A stretch of 39,324 nucleotides of DNA, taken from the NCBI GenBank assembly GCA_910577295.1, contig CAJTLS010000006.1:60068-99391 (forward strand). Direction: 5' to 3'. Position numbers and translations under genes: made by a program. Under the pieces are notes generated by a model that did not search any database, was not told the DNA's origin, and saw only the letters and a program-made list of their open reading frames with translations. Source of the stretch: an uncultured Eubacterium sp. GTDB taxonomy: Bacteria > Bacillota > Clostridia > Lachnospirales > Lachnospiraceae. Each line of letters begins with the position of its first letter. Position 1 is the first letter of the stretch. Shown here one piece after another: positions 25,469-33,528 of the stretch.

Positions 25469-26011
25469 ATGGATATGGAAGAAATACGCGCATTGACAAC
25501 TATTGATTTAAACTCCGTATTTGTTTCTGTCTTCATCATCCTGCTCAGCTTCAAAGCGATTGTGTCTGTCTTGGAATGGACGATTCATAAACTCGGACTT
25601 GAAACTAAGTGGATGAGAAAAAAACGGGAGGAACATGATTTAATCATCCAGACTTCCCAAAATCTGTCCGCCCTGCAGCAGAAACACAATTACGACGTCA
25701 GACAATCTGTCAAAATGCAGGAGCAATTAGCGGACTCAATGAAGAAGATAACAGAAAATGAGTTGATTCGGGATAAACAAATTCACGCATTGCTGCGCGG
25801 AAATAAGGAATTGCTCGGCGCAGAAATTGATAAACGATACCGCCAATATATTGCCTTGGATGGTATTCCGGAATCGGATGTGGAAGAATTTGATGATATA
25901 TATACCGCCTATAAAGATTTGGGCGGAAACCATAGCAGGGATACAAAATATTTTTATGTCAAAAATCATCTTTCCGTCATCCCCGTAAAAACAAAGTTAG
26001 TCATGGACTAA
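25469..26011 (+). CDS. membrane-anchored coiled-coil protein of the lysis cassette
   Basis: This protein of about 180 residues has one N-terminal transmembrane helix (SVFVSVFIILLSFKAIVSVL), a WTIHKLGLETKW amphipathic stretch, a coiled coil (about residues 50-105) and a soluble end with Tyr- and Asp-rich sequence. Proteins of this layout are common beside holin-amidase genes in Firmicute phages and are usually left unnamed. Possible roles are lysis control or anchoring. The start is unsure: the ATG at 25460 is only two bases past AAAGG, so the ATG at 25469 is preferred. Confidence 0.6.
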   Translation: MDMEEIRALTTIDLNSVFVSVFIILLSFKAIVSVLEWTIHKLGLETKWMRKKREEHDLIIQTSQNLSALQQKHNYDVRQSVKMQEQLADSMKKITENELIRDKQIHALLRGNKELLGAEIDKRYRQYIALDGIPESDVEEFDDIYTAYKDLGGNHSRDTKYFYVKNHLSVIPVKTKLVMD

Positions 26012-26059
26012 GGGATAAGCGGAATGAAGCAGAATAGAACAAGGAAAGGAAATAGATTT

Positions 26060-26395
26060 ATGACAAAAAGAATTAAAGAATACATCGTTTTCAGAAAAAA
26101 CAAAAAAACAGCAAAGAGGGAATTTGCTGCCATCGCCGCAAACTCTTTACCATTTTTAAAAGCCTTATCAGACAAAAGCTCCGGTGTTATAGCCTTTGTT
26201 TCCAAATTAATAAGTACAACAAAAAATATGGATGGTGAAGAATTTGTAAGGGCTGCCCTGAGCGGGTTCGCAGACGCATTGCGCACAAGCGACAGCCATA
26301 TCATAGAAATTCTTACTTATATGGCAGGATTATCTGCGGAGGATATGCAGAAAATCTTAGCTCACTCTATGCTGGATACAGAACATAAACAGTAA
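26060..26395 (+). CDS. small helical protein before the tape measure
   Basis: This 111-residue, basic-to-acidic helical protein (KRIKEYIVFRKNKKTAKREF, then EILTYMAGLSAEDMQKILAH) has no recognised domain. The ATG at 26060 follows AAAGGA at nine bases; an ATG at 26024 lengthens it by 12 codons. In siphophages, tail assembly chaperones sit immediately before the tape measure, so that role is possible. I saw no clear slippery sequence for a programmed frameshift. Confidence 0.55.
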   Translation: MTKRIKEYIVFRKNKKTAKREFAAIAANSLPFLKALSDKSSGVIAFVSKLISTTKNMDGEEFVRAALSGFADALRTSDSHIIEILTYMAGLSAEDMQKILAHSMLDTEHKQ

Positions 26396-26409
26396 GGGGG
26401 GAATCTCTT

Positions 26410-29400
26410 TTGTCGGATAAAAACAATTTACAGGTTGAGGTTAATGCGCATGTTACGGAACAGGTCCACATAGATGTTTCTCAACCGGAAAGCCAAATAG
26501 ACAATCTAAAAGGGGCGGTTATTGATTTTCTAAAGCAAATCTTACCGGAATTTGATACAGTAGGTAGTAAACTATTGGAATTTATAGCAAATATTATAAT
26601 CGCCAAAAATTCCATTACAAATGTAAGCGATGAGGCAATTCATTTCTTTAAAAAGTATGAAAATAATGGAAAAGACCTCACAAAGTCCGTATCAAATTCT
26701 TTGTCTCAAAAAGGTGGTTTTGATTCTTTTGTTGACAGTTCAAAATTAGCTGATAAATCTTTAATTTCCTTTCTGAAAAATGCAGACTATGGAACAAAAA
26801 ATCTGGCTAATTATCAGAAATACCTTAACGCGGCAGGGAAAATGACTTCTATTTTTTCTCAACTTACAGCAACCGCCGGAAATAGCTTAGAATCTTTTGG
26901 AGCAACATTACTCGCAACAGCTATTAGTTCTCTTATTGATATGGGAATTAATGCAGCCATTGAAGGTCTTGATTATCTCATTCACTATGAGGAGATACAG
27001 GAAAAAGCATTCGAGGACGCAAAGAAGGGTACAGCAGAAACAGCAAACTCAATTACATCTCTAAAATCTGAAATTTCTGACACATCTTCCAAGGCGGCAA
27101 GCTTATCTTCTGAATTTGCCAATTTAGTTCAGGGAGTAAATCCGTTTACAAACGAAAACATAAATTTATCAACGGAAAGTTATCAACAATTTCTTGATGT
27201 AAATAACCAACTCGCAGAACTCTTCCCCTCTCTCTGTCATCGTTATGACGAGAACGGAAACGCTATTCTTGGATTAAGCGGAGACGTTGATAGTGTAACT
27301 GCGTCCATCCAACGTCTTGTTGCCCAACAAAATCATCTTGCCAAGTCAGATATGCGAAAACATCTGGAGGAATATGTAAACGGAACGGATGATAATGAAG
27401 GTATATTTACAGCACTGAAAGGCTACAAAAAAGAAGCAACAGAAGCAGAAAATGAAGTAAATTCCTTAGAATTTCTATATAACGGACTCATTAATAAAAA
27501 AGGCAAAAAAGATTTTGGCACAAATTATAATGAATGGATGAACTATCTTGATAATGCTAAATATGACCTTGGCCAGAACGCATATAACGCCTTGTACAAC
27601 GCCACTGTCTATAATACGGACGGTCCACAAACATACTCTATCGATTTTTCTAAAATAAAGTTAGATGAGAAAAAAAAGAAAAGTATTACAAGCTCTTATA
27701 ATACCTTAAAACAAGATTTGGATTTCAAGGCTTCATTAAAAAAAACAGACCTTGACGCAAAAAATAGAGAAATGTCGTCCATGATGATGACGTGGCTAGA
27801 AGATACTGATTTTTATAAGAATGGAGAAAACGAAGACCCTTTTACTAAAAGAACCATTGAGCAAATGGTTGGCTCCATCAAATGGTCCGATTTGAATTTA
27901 GAAAATCTGGATGATTCAAAAAAGTTCATTCAGGATTCCGTATTAATTCCGCTCTCGCATATTAAGAATGACCCAAAAACTAAACTTAACGTCAAAAATG
28001 CTATAAACGACCTATTTACTACCGATTTCTCTAAGATGAGTTTTGAAGACGCAGACGAAAAAGTTACATCGTTCTTAAAAATTATTAAAAACGGTATAAA
28101 CAAGTATATGCCTGAAGAACAGCAAAAAAGTTTAGATGATATGTATGAAATGTATGGCTTCGAAACTTACAGAGATACAAAAGACAAATTGCAAAAACGT
28201 TTAGAACAGATTGCTCCAAAAGGAACTAAAGACTATCAACGAATCCGCGAATACACAGATAAATTGAACCGGAAACAAATAGAAGAATTTCTTGATGTTA
28301 CTTATGATTCCACAATTCCGGAAGACGCAATCCACAAATATGAAGAACACATAAAATCCAATAAGAAAAATAAACGCAAACCTTTTCAAAAAATGTGGGA
28401 CACTCTTGACACGACTGGAAATAGTAACGCAGACAAAAAAACAGCAGAAGAAAAAGAAAAACTTTTACAACTTGCAGAAAAGGGCAAGCTGACAGTAAAC
28501 GAATTCAAAAAATCTTCTATTGCAGGCACAATTTTAGACGGAACAAAACTCTCGGAAGAAGAAGCCACGCAGGAAATCAACAATCTCGTTGAGGATATCA
28601 AACAGCTAGAAGCCATGCGCACAGGTATCCGAGCCATTACATCCGTTTATAACGAAAAGAAAAACAGCGAGCAAAACGTTGTCTCCCCCACTACTCTTAA
28701 TTCTTTAGAGAATACAATTGAAGTCGATTCATGGGAAGATAAGGACAAAAAAGTATGGGAAAACTATAAATCCGTTGCCGGTGATGATAGCCGGAGTCTC
28801 ACAGATTTAAAAAAGGCTCAGGATGAACTTGCCTCCTCTTATGTGAACAGCAATAACTTTCTTTCCAATCTCAAGGAAACAAACAAAGAATACTATGAGG
28901 GACTTCTTAAAGAGATGGGCGTTATTAACGCACATGAAATTGTAACCGAACATCTTGAAGAGAAGCAGAAGAATCTCTCGACTGTAAAAAAGGAACTTGG
29001 TATTAAAACATCCGATTTTAAAAATGCGACCGTATCAGAAATTGCCGCCCTATATGATGTAAAAAGCGCTTCTAAAAAAGCAAGTACCGCCATGTATAAT
29101 CTACTGTCTTCCAAAATCAAATCCGGACAGGTAACAATCAAAACTGCGGCAGATTGCCAGAATCTTATCAATATGGCGAACGCAGCAGGAATTGCAACGC
29201 ACAAAATAAAAAATCTACAAAATGCGGAAATCGAATTTAGTCTGGCAGAAAGACAGGAAAAAGAGGCGGATGGCTTACAGGCAAAAATCAATGCAACACC
29301 AGATGGCGGAGAAATCGAATATGTAAAACAGACCGGACAAATCGTAAAATTTAGCAGTAAAACAGCAGCCGCTGCAAGAGTTGCCGATTATAGAAACCTT

Positions 29401-32229
29401 TCCACAAAAAATAAAAAAAAAGCAGAAAAGAATGTTGCCAAATATCTAAAAAAAGGATATAAAAAGATTAAACTAAGTGACGTCAATCCTAAAGATGATG
29501 GCAAGGGCGGTGGAAAAAACAAATCCGATAACTCCAAACAGCAATTCGACTGGATTGAGCGCAGAGTAAACCAGCTCACATCCTCTATCAACCTGCTCAA
29601 CGCCAAAAAGGAAAATCTCTTTTCTGTAAAAAAGAAGAATTCAAATCTGAACAAGCAGATTAAAGAGACGACAAAGCTGATTAACACCTACAGTTCTGCT
29701 ATTAAAAAGTATAGTAAGAAAGCAGACAATGTTAAGATTTCCAAAGACAAGACAAAAAATAAGAACATTAAAAAACTGATTCGCAACGGTAAGATACAAA
29801 TAAAAGATTACGATGAAGGTACGGCAAAAAAGATACAGGCTTATCAGAACTGGTATGACAAATCAGAATCGGCAGAACAGTCTCGTGCTGATACAGAGAA
29901 ACAAAAAAGGGAACTGGAAAAGGAGAAATATCAGAACTATGCTGATTTATACAACTCCCGTGTTTCCCGCGCAGAGGCAAAAGAAGCCAAAGAAATTGGA
30001 TACAAAAAGAAAAACGATTCGGTTGACACACAGATTAAAAACGTAAAAAAATCATACGATTATCAGATAAAGATTGCTAAAAAACTAGAAAAGAACAAAG
30101 CCGAATGGCAAAAGCTGGAGTATGAACGTGAGAAAAAGATTGCTGAACTGCGTTTACAGCAGATTAATAACATTCAGCAGGATTATGAGAACCGTATTGG
30201 TTTAACTGAGAACGAAAGAGAAAATATCGAGAATGCCATTTCGCTTGCGGAGGCAAGGGGTAAAATAGTAACTGCCGGATACTATAAGGAGCAGAATAAT
30301 CTTACTTATGAGAAACGAGCAAAGGCTGTTGAAGAAAAGAATCAGATACAGATATCACTCGACAAAGCATTAAAGAACAAAGAAATCAAAGAGGGGTCTG
30401 ATGAGTGGTATGAAGTACAGTCCAAATTACATACATTGGATAATACAATCAATGAGTGCGATGTGACGATTGCCAATAATACGAGGGCAATCCGTGAAGT
30501 TCATAAGACTATGCTGGATGAGATGGCGGAAAATAAAAACAGTATCAATATGGAAGCTGATTTCATTGCCGGCCTTATGTCGCGGAAGGAAATGACTGAT
30601 TCGGATACCGGAACACTTACCAAAGAGGGAATTGGTACTCTTGGTGCTTATGGTATCAAAATGGAAACGTCACAAGCGCATATTCGTGAACTCAATGAAG
30701 AACGTGCCATTTTGGAGGATATGAAAAAGAAAGGTATCCTTGACTTTGGTGATGGCGGTAAGCATAAGTATGATTCACTTGAAGATTTTGAAAAGGATTA
30801 CAATGAATTAATCCAGAAACAGCAGGAATGGGTAAAAACCGAGTATGATGCGGAGCAAGGTATTATTGACCAGATGAAGGAATATTATCAGGCGCAGATT
30901 GACTATATGAAAGAGATTATAGATGCAAAGAAGAAAGCGTTGGATCTTGAAAAAGACCTCTATGATTATCAGAAGAATATAGCCGAAAAAACGAAAAATA
31001 TTGCTTTGCTTGAGAAACAGGCGGCTGCTATTAAGGGCGACACTTCGGAAGAAGGGCGTGCACGGCTGGCAAAGATACAGTTGAGTCTGGATGAAGCGAA
31101 TCAGGATTTACAGGATACGGAGTATGACAGATACATCAGTGACCAGCAGAATATGCTGGACAATATGTATTCCGAATACGAAGACCTCATGCAGCGGCTG
31201 TTCAAAGATACGGATGCTTTGCTGAGAGACGGCATTACCGCTATTAATGAAAACGGTGCGGTAATTAAGGGAATTATGGACAAGACGGCGGAAGATTATA
31301 ATTATGATTACTCTGCCAATTTTAACGCCATCATGACAGCTTTTAATGCAAATCAGCCGATTGTAACAGGAATTAAAGAATCCCTTACTGGAGACGAATC
31401 GTCTATTGCTGGTATACTGGCTAAACAAAATGAAACGATTAAAAAGATATATGAAAACGCAAGTACATCTGTTAATGGTTCAGGGTCAGGCAATAAATCT
31501 GCAAACGGTGGAAATGATAATGGAAATAAGAATGGAGATAGGAACTTTAGTATTAACAAAGATGAAATCTATTCCAATACCATTACTGACCAGTACGGAC
31601 ACAAAATTAATAGTGACGGAATTGGTGAATTTGGCAAAACATTGCAAAAAATCAGTCCTTATCTGAATGCTGTCAAGGGAAGTCCGAAATCTGCCCTGAA
31701 TAAACTGTTAAAAAAGAAGACGGGGGCTTACATAAGCGATAAGAACAAAAATGCCGATCTCAAAAAGATATCGAAAGCTCTCGGTGTTAAATATGATGGC
31801 AAATACACGAAAAGCGGTACGGTATATAAGTATTTGAAAGCACATGGTTTCCAGAAAGGCGGTATCGTCCGTGCGAACAATGTACCACCGACAGGCGATT
31901 ATGTTCCTGTGCGTGTTAATCCAAATGAAACCATTCTCACACAGAAGTTTACGGATATGCTTCCGCAGGCGGTGAATGTTATGGACAATCTGCAAAAGGC
32001 TATACGTGTACCCGATTATACGAGACAGATAGCGAAAACCGATGCGGGAACATCTTATGGTGATATTCATTTTGATATTGATTTGCCGAATGTAACGAAT
32101 TCTTCTACTGCCAAAGACATTATTCATGCACTGCAAAACGACACAAAGGTTCAGCAGGTGTTTTCGGAGGGCGTAAATAATTTAATGACGCAGAAGAGAA
32201 TTACGGGACGCACACGAGGTATACGATAA
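26410..32229 (+). CDS. tail tape measure protein
   Basis: The 1939-residue protein sets tail length and lines the tube. It has a hydrophobic segment near residues 155-190 (TLLATAISSLIDMGINAAI), very long helical and coiled-coil stretches rich in Lys, Glu and Gln (about 1040-1620), a Gly/Asn/Ser linker near 1690-1715 and the C-terminal GGIV block with DYVPVRVNPNETILTQKF (about 1818-1850), a hallmark of tape measures. By the usual rule of about 1.5 angstrom per residue it implies a tail near 290 nm. TTG at 26410 is nine bases after GGGGGG. Base use changes inside the gene near 30.1 kb. No lysozyme or peptidase domain was recognised. Confidence 0.93.
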   Translation: MSDKNNLQVEVNAHVTEQVHIDVSQPESQIDNLKGAVIDFLKQILPEFDTVGSKLLEFIANIIIAKNSITNVSDEAIHFFKKYENNGKDLTKSVSNSLSQKGGFDSFVDSSKLADKSLISFLKNADYGTKNLANYQKYLNAAGKMTSIFSQLTATAGNSLESFGATLLATAISSLIDMGINAAIEGLDYLIHYEEIQEKAFEDAKKGTAETANSITSLKSEISDTSSKAASLSSEFANLVQGVNPFTNENINLSTESYQQFLDVNNQLAELFPSLCHRYDENGNAILGLSGDVDSVTASIQRLVAQQNHLAKSDMRKHLEEYVNGTDDNEGIFTALKGYKKEATEAENEVNSLEFLYNGLINKKGKKDFGTNYNEWMNYLDNAKYDLGQNAYNALYNATVYNTDGPQTYSIDFSKIKLDEKKKKSITSSYNTLKQDLDFKASLKKTDLDAKNREMSSMMMTWLEDTDFYKNGENEDPFTKRTIEQMVGSIKWSDLNLENLDDSKKFIQDSVLIPLSHIKNDPKTKLNVKNAINDLFTTDFSKMSFEDADEKVTSFLKIIKNGINKYMPEEQQKSLDDMYEMYGFETYRDTKDKLQKRLEQIAPKGTKDYQRIREYTDKLNRKQIEEFLDVTYDSTIPEDAIHKYEEHIKSNKKNKRKPFQKMWDTLDTTGNSNADKKTAEEKEKLLQLAEKGKLTVNEFKKSSIAGTILDGTKLSEEEATQEINNLVEDIKQLEAMRTGIRAITSVYNEKKNSEQNVVSPTTLNSLENTIEVDSWEDKDKKVWENYKSVAGDDSRSLTDLKKAQDELASSYVNSNNFLSNLKETNKEYYEGLLKEMGVINAHEIVTEHLEEKQKNLSTVKKELGIKTSDFKNATVSEIAALYDVKSASKKASTAMYNLLSSKIKSGQVTIKTAADCQNLINMANAAGIATHKIKNLQNAEIEFSLAERQEKEADGLQAKINATPDGGEIEYVKQTGQIVKFSSKTAAAARVADYRNLSTKNKKKAEKNVAKYLKKGYKKIKLSDVNPKDDGKGGGKNKSDNSKQQFDWIERRVNQLTSSINLLNAKKENLFSVKKKNSNLNKQIKETTKLINTYSSAIKKYSKKADNVKISKDKTKNKNIKKLIRNGKIQIKDYDEGTAKKIQAYQNWYDKSESAEQSRADTEKQKRELEKEKYQNYADLYNSRVSRAEAKEAKEIGYKKKNDSVDTQIKNVKKSYDYQIKIAKKLEKNKAEWQKLEYEREKKIAELRLQQINNIQQDYENRIGLTENERENIENAISLAEARGKIVTAGYYKEQNNLTYEKRAKAVEEKNQIQISLDKALKNKEIKEGSDEWYEVQSKLHTLDNTINECDVTIANNTRAIREVHKTMLDEMAENKNSINMEADFIAGLMSRKEMTDSDTGTLTKEGIGTLGAYGIKMETSQAHIRELNEERAILEDMKKKGILDFGDGGKHKYDSLEDFEKDYNELIQKQQEWVKTEYDAEQGIIDQMKEYYQAQIDYMKEIIDAKKKALDLEKDLYDYQKNIAEKTKNIALLEKQAAAIKGDTSEEGRARLAKIQLSLDEANQDLQDTEYDRYISDQQNMLDNMYSEYEDLMQRLFKDTDALLRDGITAINENGAVIKGIMDKTAEDYNYDYSANFNAIMTAFNANQPIVTGIKESLTGDESSIAGILAKQNETIKKIYENASTSVNGSGSGNKSANGGNDNGNKNGDRNFSINKDEIYSNTITDQYGHKINSDGIGEFGKTLQKISPYLNAVKGSPKSALNKLLKKKTGAYISDKNKNADLKKISKALGVKYDGKYTKSGTVYKYLKAHGFQKGGIVRANNVPPTGDYVPVRVNPNETILTQKFTDMLPQAVNVMDNLQKAIRVPDYTRQIAKTDAGTSYGDIHFDIDLPNVTNSSTAKDIIHALQNDTKVQQVFSEGVNNLMTQKRITGRTRGIR

Positions 32230-32237
32230 GTAATAAC

Positions 32238-32338
32238 GTGGCAGAGCTGTTATTTGATGGTTCTGCCACAAAATTAATGGATAAGGTAATATAATGCACG
32301 AATTTAACTGGTTTTGCATATGAGCAAAACCAATTCAT
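32238..32338. other. two strong hairpins after the tape-measure gene
   Basis: GTGGCAGAGC (32238-32247) pairs with GTTCTGCCAC (32260-32269), and TGGTTTTGC pairs with GCAAAACCA (about 32311-32334, loop ATATGA). Neither is followed by a T-run, so they are not simple terminators. They lie in the 218-base gap between tape measure and the next gene, ahead of a real terminator. No gene is seen in this gap. Confidence 0.6.
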
Positions 32339-32393
32339 ATTGACAAACAAAAAATCACAACGGATTAAAAACAACTAACCTACAATAACCCAG

Positions 32394-32421
32394 AGGACAG
32401 GAAATTCCCCTGTCCTTTTTA
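32394..32421 (+). terminator. intrinsic terminator before the distal tail genes
   Basis: AGGACAGG (32394-32401) and CCTGTCCT (32409-32416) form an eight-pair stem with a seven-base loop, followed by TTTTTATAT. Genes after it need read-through or their own promoter; none with good boxes is obvious. Confidence 0.85.
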
Positions 32422-32447
32422 TATAAAATTTTATCAGGAGGAATGAT

Positions 32448-32699
32448 ATGCGTTTATTAAAAAAAGATAATGACAAAGAGACCGTATCCCTTTGGAAGAA
32501 AGAAGCGAAGCGGTTAGAAAAGGAACGAAATCAGCTTTACAATGAACTGGAATTAGTGAAAGATTATAAAGACCGATACGATTTGCTTATTCAGGAAGTG
32601 TCCGAACTGAAAAACAAATACCTGCACATTATTAAGCAGGCGGAAGAGTTGGGGAATGAGTACAAAGATAAATTACAGCGCATTACTGACAAAGAATAA
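32448..32699 (+). CDS. small coiled-coil protein
   Basis: This 83-residue protein is almost entirely charged coiled coil (KKEAKRLEKERNQLYNELEL and so on), with no membrane segment. The ATG at 32448 follows AGGAGG. It sits between tape measure and Dit genes, transcribed with them. No family recognised; an assembly or tail-tip accessory role is only suggested by position. Confidence 0.7.
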   Translation: MRLLKKDNDKETVSLWKKEAKRLEKERNQLYNELELVKDYKDRYDLLIQEVSELKNKYLHIIKQAEELGNEYKDKLQRITDKE

Positions 32700-32723
32700 A
32701 CAGGAAATGGATGGTGAATGATT

Positions 32724-33527
32724 ATGTTTTGTATGGAATTTATTTACGATGGGATTTCCAGTAGGGAATATGATTTGTCGATTTGCTCTTTTGACGGTGC
32801 GAGTAACGGCTCTTCTACTGCTGGCAGTTATATGGAATATACGACTTTTAAAGCTCCCAATTCAAATGCATGGATGAAAACAGGAAGTTCCTATAAAGAA
32901 CAGTTGACATTCACTTTTCAGGTATGCAAGTATCATTGCTCGTCTGCCGAGAATGCATTTATTACGGAGCGGGAACTGGCATTTATTATGAGATGGCTCG
33001 TCAGAAAGGATTATAAATATTTGTCTTTTCAGCAGGAGGGATATGAAAATATTTATTACCACTGCCAGCTTAACGTTGAAAAATATGAAGTTGCCGGACA
33101 GTGTGCAGGGTTGATTATTACTGCTGTCTGCGATGCACCGTTTGGGTGGTCGGAATTAAGGCACACTACTATCTCATCTCCTTCCACAAAAATAGTTTAC
33201 TTATATGATGGTTCTGATGAGATTGGCATTGTTTATCCGTCTGTTACCATTACTTCCAAGGCAGCGCAGACGATTACCATCTTTAACGAGTCTACCGGAA
33301 CATTGATGCGAATTAAGAATTGTGTGGCAGGAGAACAGATTAACATAGAAAATATGCAGATCACTTCTTCAGAATATCCCGGCAGACATAAAACCTTATA
33401 TAAAGATTTTAACTGGAAATGGCTGTCGATTGGGAATACGTTTACTGACAGAAGAAACTGCATCATAGTGAATGGAAATTGCGAGATTGAGATGAGTTGG
33501 CGCATGCCGAGAAAGGCGGTGATATAA
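32724..33527 (+). CDS. distal tail protein (Dit-like)
   Basis: The 267-residue protein fits siphophage distal tail proteins: beta-rich N-terminal domain with FIYDGISSREYDLSI and FTFQVCKY, then RELAFIMRWLVRKDYKYLSF, the typical helix-strand unit before QQEGYENIYYHC, and a galectin-like C-terminal half (SVTITSKAAQTITIFNE; SWRMPRKAVI at the end). Dit forms the hexameric hub between tail tube and tip. The ATG at 32724 lies nine bases after GGATGG; the ATG at 32718 is too close. The gene ends one base before the tail-tip gene starts. Confidence 0.8.
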   Translation: MFCMEFIYDGISSREYDLSICSFDGASNGSSTAGSYMEYTTFKAPNSNAWMKTGSSYKEQLTFTFQVCKYHCSSAENAFITERELAFIMRWLVRKDYKYLSFQQEGYENIYYHCQLNVEKYEVAGQCAGLIITAVCDAPFGWSELRHTTISSPSTKIVYLYDGSDEIGIVYPSVTITSKAAQTITIFNESTGTLMRIKNCVAGEQINIENMQITSSEYPGRHKTLYKDFNWKWLSIGNTFTDRRNCIIVNGNCEIEMSWRMPRKAVI

Positions 33528-33528
33528 A

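Noticed and set aside
32238..32338. CRISPR-like or tandem repeats
   Set aside because: The hairpins are single inverted repeats of different sequence; no spaced direct repeats were seen in the window.
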